Of a stretch of DNA of 64,000 bases, positions 1-9,831 are shown one piece after another; positions within the stretch are counted from its first letter, which is position 1; each line of letters starts with the position of its first letter. The notes below the pieces were generated by a model. The model was not told where the DNA came from. It ran no database searches and was given only the letters and a program-made list of their open reading frames with translations. The position numbers were made by a program, and so were the translations under genes. The DNA is from Oopsacas minuta (Eukaryota > Porifera > Hexactinellida > Lyssacinosida > Leucopsacidae), in assembly GCA_024704765.1 (NCBI GenBank), contig JAKMXF010000210.1, forward strand, positions 558,001-622,000, read 5' to 3'.

Positions 1-6
1 CTATGG

Positions 7-34
7 TATATTATTATTATTATTATTATATGTA
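7..34. repeat. (TTA)n microsatellite in an intron
   Basis: A run of TTA/TAT triplets lies just before the splice acceptor TGTAG that ends at 35. It belongs to the intron preceding the first visible receptor exon. No function is seen. Confidence 0.8.
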
Positions 35-35
35 G

Positions 36-3000
36 GTACGAGATCCTTCTACCCTCTATACCTACAATCTGTCACCACTCAGTGATGCTGTATACAGTCT
101 TGTGTCAAACTCTTATACATACAGACTGTCTATATGTTCAGCTCTCGGAGACTCTGTTAGCAGTGAGTGTACTGCAGCAGGAGCTTGTCAGACCAAGGGC
201 ACTACTTCTCACTCATTAGGAGGACCTAACTCAACTCTAACCTTTGCTAATGGGAGTCTTCAAATGAGTTATGAGGGGGGAGACACATGCAGTGGAGGTG
301 TAAAGAGGATGACACTTGTATCATTTACATGTGACCTCAATACCACTGGGATTAAAGAGGCAGGTTGTGTATAGCTAACGTATCCATGGTGTTTATACGG
401 TCTTTACAGGTAGAAGACCCAGAGGTTTCACATTGTTCTTATTTCTTCATTTTCTATACTGACAAAGCCTGCCCTTTCGAATACTTATTTGTTGACTGTT
501 CTTACACAGATACAAGCGGACACACATTTGACTTATCACCTCTCATCAGACAGTTTGATAACTGGAATGGCACAGTCACTAGTGGTATAACATCTGCTTT
601 TTCGAGTGCTAAGTTCTATTTGAATGTATGTCGACCTGTAACTAATATCCCAGGCTGTCATCCCTTGAGTTCTGCTTGTATGAGCATACAAGTTGGAGAA
701 GATATGAAATGGGTGAGTACTGGATATGATAAGAAATCAACTTCTTATATATTGTATTATATGATTTTCTTAGGCCAGCATTGGTAAGCCTAAGACAGGC
801 TTGAAGCCACTAGCGGGTAATGTTCATAACGGACTGAGAATTCTATACACAGAAGATGAGCCTCTAGATCTTGCTGGGGTGTGTGACGTTACCAAACCAC
901 AGACTGGAATTACGTTTTTGTGTCCGAAGAGCAGTGAAACTTCTAAACTTGATTATCCACGGTTGATTGGGGTGGATATCAGTGGATGTATATTCGAATT
1001 TGAGTGGTACACAAAGCTAGCCTGTACTGAAACAGGAACACCTGTGTCTACTCCATGTGCTTTCCAGGACCCTGTTAGTGGATTTGTATTCTCTTTATTG
1101 TCTCTAGAAGGTACAACACCAGTGAAATATGATGGTGAGTTATTTTATACAATAAAACATCATAGAAATGCCGTGAGCACTTGAATACTTGAAGCAAAGT
1201 TTCGCGAAGTTTCGTACCTGAAAGGATATGCGCAAGGGTGCTTATTCAGTCAGAAAATTAGCCACGTATGCTCGTGAATTACTTAATTAACTTTTGCTGT
1301 AAAATTGCGCAAAAAAAATGCCCACGACAGGGATCGAACCTATGACATTCGGCTTATTAGACCGACGCTCTAACCAACTGAGCTACGTAGACAAATATTA
1401 TATTTTAATTCTAATTCAAAACTTTGTTAGTTGTCTTTCCAGTTCATCTAGACAAAAAGACTGCCCCCGACAGGGCTCGAACCTGTGACCTTGGGCTTAT
1501 TAGACCCACGCTCTAACCGACTGAGCTACGAGGGCAGATAATATTCCTTTCCAATTCACCAATTTTTATATCATGTTACAATTACACCCTTTCTATAGAG
1601 AATACAAACGCTGACTCTCCTTTCTTCTACCTATCTATATGCTCTACTATTGACTCAGATCTCCTTCAATCTTCTATAAACCCAAAGTCTGGGGCTGTTC
1701 TTCTTTACCCAAATACTGTATCTGATGCTAAGAACTCGAGTTTAGGAGAAGCTAACTCAAACCTGTTGTACAGTGATAGTGAGCTAATACAGCTCAGATA
1801 CATTGAAGGAAGTGCATGTTCAAGTGGCAAGGTTATGTATTAATGTTCACTTCCTTCATGAATACAATTGTTATTATTCTTATCGTTTTTCAGAAATCAA
1901 CTCTAATCACCTTTGTGTGTTCACATCTTATAGCCTCGAGTGTGTCTTACATTAGCTCTCTGCCATCAGATGACACCTGTCTATTTGAGTTTGAATACAA
2001 GACAATCCTTGCTTGTCCTCCCATCACAACAGAATGTGTCATAACTTCTAATGATGGACAATTGTATGATCTTACCAGACTGAAGCAACTCTCTGGGACC
2101 GGGTTCCCTGTCTATATTTCTGGCCAGTATAGCGATATACCTCAATTATCTTCTCTACGAATTTCGGTGAGCAATGTTTAGCATACTACCGTTAGATATT
2201 CTACAATAGTTACGAGTGTATGCATTAGATATGTCAACCATTGGAAGCTGGTAGTACCGAAACATGTACTAATGGATCTGCATCTTGTCTGAGCTATGAC
2301 AATCATATATTCGATCTGGGACATGTAACAGGAGACCTACAGCTGAGTCAGCAGGGAGAACTCCAGCTGATATACTCAGGAGGTACAGGTTGTAGTAAGA
2401 GCGCGCTTACAGTGATAACTTTTCGGTGTGATCGTAGTGTTGGAGTTGGACAGCCTCTTCTTAGTCTACATAGGAACACGAGTGGGTCTTGTTACTATGA
2501 TATTGTTTGGGACTCTGAGTATGCTTGTGCAGTATTACCCAGTGAGGAATCTAACTGTGCTGTGACAGATACAGATTCAGGTATTATACAAATATTATAG
2601 AATGTTGTGAGGTGATGATCTAAATACTTTTTCGGATTCTATATACATACTCTGAACTTATAAATATTTTCCATTAACCTGTCAAGGTAATTGAGTTATT
2701 CATTACTACTATACTGGCTTGAAACCTGTTATCTTTAGATATGTTATTACAAGATTTTACAACATCCTCTTATCTTACATATTCTTCTAGGATTTGTATA
2801 TAACTTTACAAGTTTGAGTAAATTACCAGATATACACATACAACCTGACTCTACAGTTACCTCAGATGATTACAGCTTCACTATCTCTATTTGTCGTCCT
2901 ATAACATCATCATGTGGAGATGGTAGTGCTCATGCAGGAGCTTGTCAATATTCTGATAACACCCAGCATGTTACAGGTAAGATAACCTTATTACCATGAC

Positions 3001-6000
3001 AGATATAGAATTATATTTGTGTTATTATGTAGGATTATATAGCTCTACACTTATACTGAGTGATGGAGAAGTTCAGCTGGTATATTCTGGGGGTCAAGCA
3101 TGTCATAGTAACAATGTTAACAGAACAACAATAATACGTTTCTATTGTGACAAGACAGCAACTTCTCCTCGAGCTGTAGTACTACCTGAATTGACACATT
3201 GTCTCTATGAAATTATGCTATATACTAATCTAGCTTGTCCTCCTAGCCAACCTACGTTCAAATGCAATGCTAACAATCCTGATAACGGAAACACTTACGA
3301 TCTGTCTAGCTTACAACACAAAGCTTATTTTGAAGTATACTCTACAGATAGTATTGTGTACTACTTTAGTGTTTGTAACCTTCTACCTTCTCAATATGGT
3401 AATAAGGGTGTACACTGTGTTACTGGTTCTAGCTTCTGTGTGTTACATAAGAACAGCAATAATGTGAGTATTTACTAAGTAGACTGTATCGTTAATAGAA
3501 TGATGGTTACTAGTTTGTATTGTAGATATGGAAAGCTACTAATCTCGGTACAATGACACACTCCCCTTACCTACTACGGGATAATCTTCTCCTACTCTCC
3601 TACTCAACTGAGGATGCGAAATATAACACTACCGTGGGATTAGAGTGTTCTGAAGAGTCACAATCGGTTACAGATCCAATTCTTGTTTATCATAGTGCTG
3701 ACTTTTCTACGAATATATTCTCATGGCTAACGCTAGCAGCTTGTCAGAGCGAGGCATCTGACAGCTGTCAAGTTGTGCAATACAGCACTGGATTTACTAT
3801 AGACTTAGACAGCTTCAAAGCAGTTAGTATTCAGTCTCAATCTAATGACGTAGGAGATAAGTTAGCTATTTCTCTTTGTGGTGCTCTAACAGATCCTAGC
3901 TTAGGAGATTGCTATAGTAATAACAATACTGCAGTGTGTTACTCAAAGGGTAGCGATCACTATCCTATTGCTACCTCTAATACTTCTAAATGGTTCTACG
4001 GAGATGAAATAGTAGTTTCTTATTATAATGGATTTAACTGTTTGGACCAATCTTCTCCATTCAAGAGCTCTGTAGAGCTTACGTTACAATGTGGTGATAG
4101 TGAAAGCCAATCATTCGTAGAGCCTTCTAATGAGTGTGTGTATCAGGTTCTATGGCAGAGTCCTCTGTTATGTCAGTATCAAGTTGAATGCAGTGTTACA
4201 CATAACGGATATGATTACGATCTGAATTGGCTGAAAGCATATGATAGCAATTGGAGAGTTAGTTTGTCTGATAAAAAATTTCTTATTAACGTGTGTCACA
4301 ATCTATTGCCAGAAGAAACACAAACTTGTGACAGTACAGCTGCTATTTGCATGATTAGTGGTAATCATGCAGTTAATTTAGGTCAGGTTACTAATGGGCC
4401 TCAGTATGTTAGTGAAGGAGCCCTTCAGATTGAGTATAAGAATGGAGATGAGTGTGGAGATGGGACATACAGTTCTACTATTCAGTTTAATTGCCAGAAA
4501 GGAGCTGATTTAGAAGATTATATCACTCAATCAGTGAATGTAAGTTTATGCTAACACTATTTATTAAATACGTTTATTATATCTTCTTCTTGTTATAGGG
4601 GTGTCACTATATGTTCATCTGGGATACACACGTGGCTTGTGAAGATGCTGGAGGTACTATTATTGGTAAATGTGAGATAGAAGACACAGTAACAGGAGAT
4701 GTATATGATCTTAAACCTATTTTTGATGTAGGGATAATTAATGTCACTATTGAACCATTATTACAGATTATTGCTTGTCAAACTATAAAAAGGTGTGGAG
4801 GAGCGGTATGTTATGACAATTCTATTAGCTATGGTAAATATACTGATTCTAGTCTCAAGTTAGTGAATCATGTCCCTACACTTGAGTACAAGGATGGTAG
4901 TCCTTGTGGTAACAGCAAGTACAAGTCTAACATAGAATTTATTTGTAACAAGAGTGCAATAGATCACAAGTATGTAGAGCATTTGCCAATAGACGGTTGT
5001 ATACACTATTTTTTATGGCATACTCCATTAGCTTGTGCTTCTACTGTCACTGAGTGTAAACTGACAGTTGACAACCGTATAGTTGATATTACAGATTTGA
5101 ATAGGAAATTTGGTGCTTGGGAGGTTGACGTGAAAGGTGATAAGTTATACTTTAATCCTTGCGCTGGTATGAGTTCTTTCTTGATTAACACAAATCTGAA
5201 GAGTGAATCTTGTTCCTCTGACTCTCTTGCTTGTCTTCTATCGAAAGAAACTTTGCAAGAAGTAGGAGCTCTGGACACAGCTGTTCTTAAACTCAGTATA
5301 GATGGAAAATATCCTATAGAAACAGCTCGTAGCCAAACTAAATGTATTCTTGATAAATCTAAAACAAAGTCAATTCAAATACTCTTCTATCCAGGCTCTG
5401 CTATGATAGAAACTCCTGTATTCCAGGGTCTCCATCGTACAACTAGCTCATGTGTGATTAGTATTGTATTCAGTACTTCTCTAGTCGGAGAATCTTCTCC
5501 TATCAATGAACATAATGAACTTATAACCACAGAGACACCAGGAACATGTCATAATGTACTTGTGAAGCTGAATAAAAATAAGGATTATCACATAAGTAGT
5601 GATTTGAATGGAGAAACTCTTGATTTCTACGTAAATTTCTGTTCACATACAAGTGTGGAAGGTTGCAAAGAAGGTACAGTGTGTCTCATAAGGACTCAAG
5701 GTAGTAAAAAATCCGATCCAATTGCTCTCAGTTCTTATAAAAAACAGAGAATAAATGCTGTTAATAATTCTTATATAGAATTAATCATTAGTTCTGTTAA
5801 CAAGTCATGTCCATTTACAAATAAACACATCCTTACAGTATTCTATATATCTTGTTCTTCCCACTATACCGCAGTGAGTATTGAATTCGAATTCACTTCT
5901 CCTACAGGCTGTCTCTATGTATTCAATGTGTTAGCGCCTTCATCAGTTTGTCTTTCATACGAACCTACTGATGCGCCTCCTGGAGAATCTATAAATAGCG

Positions 6001-6371
6001 CTGGTAAGACTGCTGTCGTGTTTATTGTAGTCCTGATTGTTTGTTTGTTAGGGATATTCCTTGCTATCCTAATCACACTCTGCTTCTATAAGCGCTCTAC
6101 CAAGGGCGATCGCATGTTCTACAAGCTTAGAGCTTATCTCTCTCGTGTACCAGACGTACAGTTTAGATTCCAGAAGGTTGACGGATCTGAAATGGGTCAT
6201 TTGATTACTAATATGAGTGGGAGTGAGTCTGAGGATGAAACTGTATCTGAGATTGGACCTGTGGGTACAAGAATTGAGCCTGCTGGGTTGGACAAGTTTT
6301 CTATTTCTGATCCTCCTGCTGGAAAAGAGGGAGGAGATGGTTCTGAAGATGAAGATTTTATTAAACTCTGA
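36..6371 (+). CDS. Cation-independent mannose-6-phosphate receptor-like protein (IGF2R/LERP type), 5'-partial
   Basis: This is a type I membrane receptor expected to carry lysosomal enzymes between the TGN and endosomes. Exons joined by frame and GT...AG are <36-about 368, 410-712, 774-1134, 1599-1831, 1894-2166, 2229-2580, 2791-2976, 3033-3463, 3526-4539 and 4599-6371. The first junction is ambiguous by a few bases. The product shows a partial repeat followed by about ten CIMR/MRH repeats. Each repeat opens with a block such as GCIFEFEWYTKLAC, then Y-D-L-S/T, an I-C-x-P-like strand, Y-x-G-G-x-x-C and F-x-C. The last repeat is degenerate. A membrane helix is encoded at about 6010-6090, followed by a cytoplasmic tail of about 95 residues rich in Ser/Glu/Asp and ending EDEDFIKL, like the acidic sorting signals of this family. 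Human IGF2R has 15 repeats, so roughly four plus the signal peptide lie upstream of the window. Ligand specificity is not proven. Confidence 0.85.
1319..1392 (-). tRNA. tRNA-Ile (anticodon AAT)
   Basis: The minus strand folds as a complete 74-nt cloverleaf. The acceptor GTCTACG pairs with CGTGGGC using two G-T wobbles. The D-arm is GCTC...GAGC. The anticodon stem TCGGT/GCCGA encloses the loop CTAATAA, giving anticodon AAT. The T-arm holds GGTTCGATCC and the discriminator base is A. No intron is present. It lies antisense inside the receptor intron 1135-1598, next to a second Ile gene. The two acceptor wobbles make this copy slightly weaker than its neighbour. Confidence 0.92.
1462..1535 (-). 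tRNA. tRNA-Ile (anticodon AAT)
   Basis: The minus strand folds as a 74-nt cloverleaf. The acceptor GCCCTCG pairs with CGGGGGC. The D-arm is GCTC...GAGC, and the anticodon stem TGGGT/GCCCA encloses CTAATAA (anticodon AAT). The T-arm ACAGG-TTCGAGC-CCTGT is perfect and the discriminator base is A. It shares most of its sequence with the copy 70 bases away, so the pair probably arose by local duplication within the receptor intron. Confidence 0.94.
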
Positions 6372-6589
6372 TAATTATTTTCATAACATTAGCTAATAAT
6401 TCTTGCAGGGGTTGAGTAATATTTGTCTATATGTCTAGTGGATCAATATACACGTCATGTGAATTTATATATCTTCATACGGGATTACGTATATATTAAT
6501 TATAGCTTATTCTCGTAAATTTCATATTTTGACCTTATATCTTCATGCTAGCCGAAATATACCTTTATACTATACATCGAGAGGTTGTC

Positions 6590-7780
6590 ATGTCCTTAAC
6601 TTTGAAGCAAATTTGTCAAATCTATTATATTGCTTTCCTCCTATCTTATTCTATGAGAGTTTCCTGTGAATTCATCCCCCCATCTAATCAGATATGTATG
6701 GACGAATCTATTACTTTTGATTGTTTACTTACTGGAACTTTTCCAACTGTACAATTATTTGTCCTCAATAATACAACAATCAATTTATTTCAATTAAATA
6801 ATATTGATAGTTTCTTCGGGATAGATCTAACCCGTCTAAGTGCTACAGTTGATAATACTCTAGATCAGAATACAGGTCTGTACACATTACTCCGTGCTAA
6901 CATTACACTTGTAAATATTACAAAGGGAGATAATGGTACACTGATAGGATGTACTGCAACTACTTCTGGTAATGTTTTACTGGAAGATTCAGATACTCTT
7001 TATCTAGCTTCTCCTCCTTCTGAACTTGACATTATATTATCCCCTATACCCTCTAATTGTAGTGTTAAAGTATCATGGACTTATCCTATACAGTCTACTC
7101 TACCTATAACTGAAGAGATTACAGATTCTGTTACTAACATTATTACTTATGATCGGGTATATTTCTCGAACTTCCTAACAGCTGGACAAGATTATACTTA
7201 CACTTTAACTACCAGCAACTGTTTAGGAGACTCTATAACAGCTGATACTCAGCTGTTCTCTCTTCCTTCTCAACCTGATGCTTACACCTGTTCTGCTAAA
7301 TATGGGTCTGAAAATAGAATACTAGTTTTACAGCTGTTTGGCTATACTTCTGAGTATGCTATTGAGACTAGTTTTACATTATCTGAAGACAGTGATAATA
7401 CCATTAATTTGTCTGATACTTTTACTGAACCACGTTACTATTCTAAACAGATGTTTAATCTACCATCAACAAGAAACTATACAGTTATGTTTACATCTAT
7501 ATTGAGAGATTGTATTAGATCCCTGCAAACAACTTGTGAAACCAAACTTAATATTACTGCTAGAGTTACACCAAATCCCTCCCCTCCTCCCTTAACGAAT
7601 ACATTCGTAACCACCAGTCCTTCCACATGTAATTATATTCTCAATACCAATGACTTTAGTATATTTAATGCAATGTTCTGGGTTAGTATCATTGGGTCGA
7701 TTTTGCTGTGTTTCCTCAATATTACCGTTTGTATTAGTTTTATTTTAATCTGTCTGAACCAATTTAGACTGGTGTTTTGA
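6590..7780 (+). CDS. Ig/FN3 cell-surface receptor, array copy 1 (short cytoplasmic tail)
   Basis: Single-exon gene of 396 codons. An ATG at 6545 is also in frame, but the Met at 6590 gives a normal signal peptide ending near SMRVSC, so I chose it. The mature part has an Ig-like domain with Cys pairs in ITFDC and GTLIGC, and many N-x-S/T sites. It continues with an FN3-like domain (SVKVSWTYP ... DYTYTLTTSNC), a second diverged FN3-like region, a Pro-rich stalk and a membrane helix at about 7670-7755. Only about eight residues follow the helix, so there is no signalling tail. Copies 2 and 3 downstream are closely related over the ectodomain, while the stalk, membrane segment and tail differ. 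No known orthologue recognised; family and ligand are unknown. Confidence 0.75.
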   Translation: MSLTLKQICQIYYIAFLLSYSMRVSCEFIPPSNQICMDESITFDCLLTGTFPTVQLFVLNNTTINLFQLNNIDSFFGIDLTRLSATVDNTLDQNTGLYTLLRANITLVNITKGDNGTLIGCTATTSGNVLLEDSDTLYLASPPSELDIILSPIPSNCSVKVSWTYPIQSTLPITEEITDSVTNIITYDRVYFSNFLTAGQDYTYTLTTSNCLGDSITADTQLFSLPSQPDAYTCSAKYGSENRILVLQLFGYTSEYAIETSFTLSEDSDNTINLSDTFTEPRYYSKQMFNLPSTRNYTVMFTSILRDCIRSLQTTCETKLNITARVTPNPSPPPLTNTFVTTSPSTCNYILNTNDFSIFNAMFWVSIIGSILLCFLNITVCISFILICLNQFRLVF

Positions 7781-7887
7781 TACGTTTGTATATTTTGAGC
7801 ATTTTAAAGCTATCTTTGTATTATAATTTCAGCTAATCAATTGAATTGAATATATTTAATGAGTGACTTATATATTTAGCTTTTCCA

Positions 7888-9237
7888 ATGAATAACCTAC
7901 TCTTACTTCTACTCTTATTATCCCTCTTGCTATGTTATATGAGAGTTTCCTGTGAATTCATCCCTCCATCTAATCAGATATGTATGGACGAATCTATTAC
8001 TTTTGATTGTTTACTTCCTGGAACTTTTCCAACTATACAATTATTTGTCATCAATAATACAACAGTCAATTTATTTCAAATAAATAATATTGATAGTTTC
8101 TTCGGGATAGATCTAACCCGTCTAAGTGCTACAGTTGATAATGCTCTAGATCAGAATACAGGTCTGTACACAGTACTCCGTGCTAACATTACACTTGTAA
8201 ATATTACAAAGGGAGATAATGGTACACTGATAGGATGTACTGCAACTACTTCTGGTAATGTTTTACTGGAAGATTCAGATACTCTTTATCTAGCTTCTCC
8301 TCCTTCTGAACCTGACATTATATTATCCCCTATACCCTCTAATTGTAGTGTTAAAGTATCATGGACTTATCCTATACAGTCTACTCTACCTATAACTGAA
8401 GAGATTACAGATTCTGTTACTAACATTATTACTTATGATCGGGTATATTTCTCGAACTTCCTAACAGCTGGACAAGATTATACTTACACTTTAACTTCCA
8501 GCAACTGTTTAGGAGACTCTATAACAGCTGATACTCAGCTGTTCTCTCTTCCTTCTCAACCTGATGCTTACACCTGTTCTGCTGAATATGGGTCTGAAAA
8601 TAGAATGCTAGTTTTACAGCTGTTGGGCTATACTTCTGAGTATGCTATTGAGACTAGTTTTACTTTATCTGAAGACAGTGATAATACCACTAATTTGTCT
8701 GATACTTTTACTGAACCACGTTACTATTCTAAACAGATGTTTGATCTACCATCAACAAGAAACTATACAGTTGTGTTTACATCTGTATTGAGAGATTGTA
8801 TTGGATCCCTGCAAACAACTTGTGAAGCCAAACTTATTATTACTGGTATAGTTACACCAACTTCCCCCCCTATTCCAACACCTACTCCCTCCATGACTAT
8901 TCCAACTCAGAGTCCACAGGATTACCTAGTATACATCATAATAGCAGTAGTTCTCTTCCTACTGTTATTATTCCTATCTTTTGTTATAATCTTGCTTACT
9001 TGTCTACTAAACAGAGGGAAAATATTCAGAAATAGAACTTCTCCTCAGAATGCTAAGGGTTTTTCTAAGCGGGTTGCAGCTCCCGCGAAAATCTCTGATT
9101 CAAATGAAAACGGGGATGAGCTAAATTACCTAAAACCAGAATTTGGTTCCAATCCTAAGAAACCTAATGCTCCTATCCCTAAGACTCTGTATGCAGATAT
9201 TAAGCATATGCCTTCTGACTACGCTACCCTACAGTAG
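7888..9237 (+). CDS. Ig/FN3 cell-surface receptor, array copy 2, with ITAM-like tail
   Basis: Single exon, 449 residues. A very hydrophobic signal peptide starts MNNLLLLLLLLSLLL. It is followed by an Ig-like domain (about residues 22-132, Cys in ITFDC and TLIGC), an FN3-like domain, a second FN3-like region, and a Thr/Pro stalk. The membrane helix is at about residues 345-372 and the cytoplasmic tail is about 75 residues. The tail has three tyrosines: Y414 (ELNYLKP), Y435 (TLYADI) and Y445 (SDYATL). Y435 and Y445 form YxxI-x6-YxxL, which fits the ITAM consensus; singly they also resemble ITSM (TxYxxI) and ITIM (SxYxxL) motifs. A tyrosine-phosphorylated immune-type or recognition receptor is inferred. 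No specific orthologue recognised. Confidence 0.8.
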   Translation: MNNLLLLLLLLSLLLCYMRVSCEFIPPSNQICMDESITFDCLLPGTFPTIQLFVINNTTVNLFQINNIDSFFGIDLTRLSATVDNALDQNTGLYTVLRANITLVNITKGDNGTLIGCTATTSGNVLLEDSDTLYLASPPSEPDIILSPIPSNCSVKVSWTYPIQSTLPITEEITDSVTNIITYDRVYFSNFLTAGQDYTYTLTSSNCLGDSITADTQLFSLPSQPDAYTCSAEYGSENRMLVLQLLGYTSEYAIETSFTLSEDSDNTTNLSDTFTEPRYYSKQMFDLPSTRNYTVVFTSVLRDCIGSLQTTCEAKLIITGIVTPTSPPIPTPTPSMTIPTQSPQDYLVYIIIAVVLFLLLLFLSFVIILLTCLLNRGKIFRNRTSPQNAKGFSKRVAAPAKISDSNENGDELNYLKPEFGSNPKKPNAPIPKTLYADIKHMPSDYATLQ

Positions 9238-9546
9238 TTATGCCTTTGTACTTGTTAGTGGTTTTATTCTTATCTAAGGTATTAATTCAGCTTAAATCTA
9301 ATCCTGCTGGTATGACCTATTAGTAATTATCCTCCCCCTTCTCTACTAAATGGATTTATATTGAATTGTTTATTTCTTTACTTTCTTTGTATAATATCTA
9401 GTGAACTGTTTACCTTATATAACTTGTATGTATAGGATATGTAGTATTTGTTTGTTGTTTTGTTTACTTTATAATAATCATACTATCCAGAATTATTTGC
9501 ACAACCAAACAATTCATATCTTCGTTCATTTTCTTACTAGTTAGCT
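9238..9546. other. 3' flank of receptor copy 2 plus duplicated RRS1 promoter region
   Basis: Non-coding and AT-rich. It is nearly identical to 10924-11233, which lies directly upstream of the intact RRS1 gene. It therefore contains both the 3' UTR of copy 2 and a duplicate of the RRS1 5' flank. Confidence 0.75.
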
Positions 9547-9693
9547 ATGGCTAGCACTACATGTCCACATGTAACTAACCAAGGTCTAGAGATGGATCTT
9601 GGTAACTTATCGGCTACTGACATAGATTTCCATCTAACTAATGAGGGAGGCTGTGTTTCCTCAATATTACCGTTTGTATTAGTTTTATTTTAA
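9547..9693 (+). pseudogene. RRS1 5' fragment fused to receptor copy 1 tail sequence
   Basis: The first 34 codons and two further bases of RRS1, starting MASTTCPHVTNQ, are repeated here at near identity to 11234-11337. They run at 9650/9651 into sequence matching the membrane-tail end of receptor copy 1. The fused frame stays open for 14 more codons and stops at 9691-9693, giving a predicted chimeric peptide of 48 residues. It is a by-product of tandem duplication. The duplicated RRS1 upstream flank is present, so transcription is possible. Confidence 0.82.
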
Positions 9694-9831
9694 TCTGTCT
9701 GAACCAATTTAGACTCGTGTTTTGATACGTTTGTATATTTTGAGCATTTTAAAGCTATCTTTGTATTATAATTTTAGCTAATCAATTGAATTGAATATAT
9801 TTATGACTGATTTATTTATTTAGCTATTCAA

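Larger units (their letters stand above)
7706..9650. repeat. Tandem duplication, unit A
   Basis: This segment runs from the membrane-helix codons of receptor copy 1, through copy 2 and its 3' flank, to codon 35 of an RRS1 5' fragment. It is repeated as unit B at 9651-11337. Matching stretches include 7706-7887 with 9651-9831, and the 3' flank 9207-9650 with 10893-11337. Unit B lacks about 250 bp corresponding to about 8956-9206. The junction at 9650/9651 joins RRS1 coding sequence directly to copy 1 tail sequence. Confidence 0.88.

Noticed and set aside
365-787. Separate small genes from the fragmented frames at 102-3478
   Set aside because: Frames join across short GT...AG introns into one continuous CIMR-repeat receptor.
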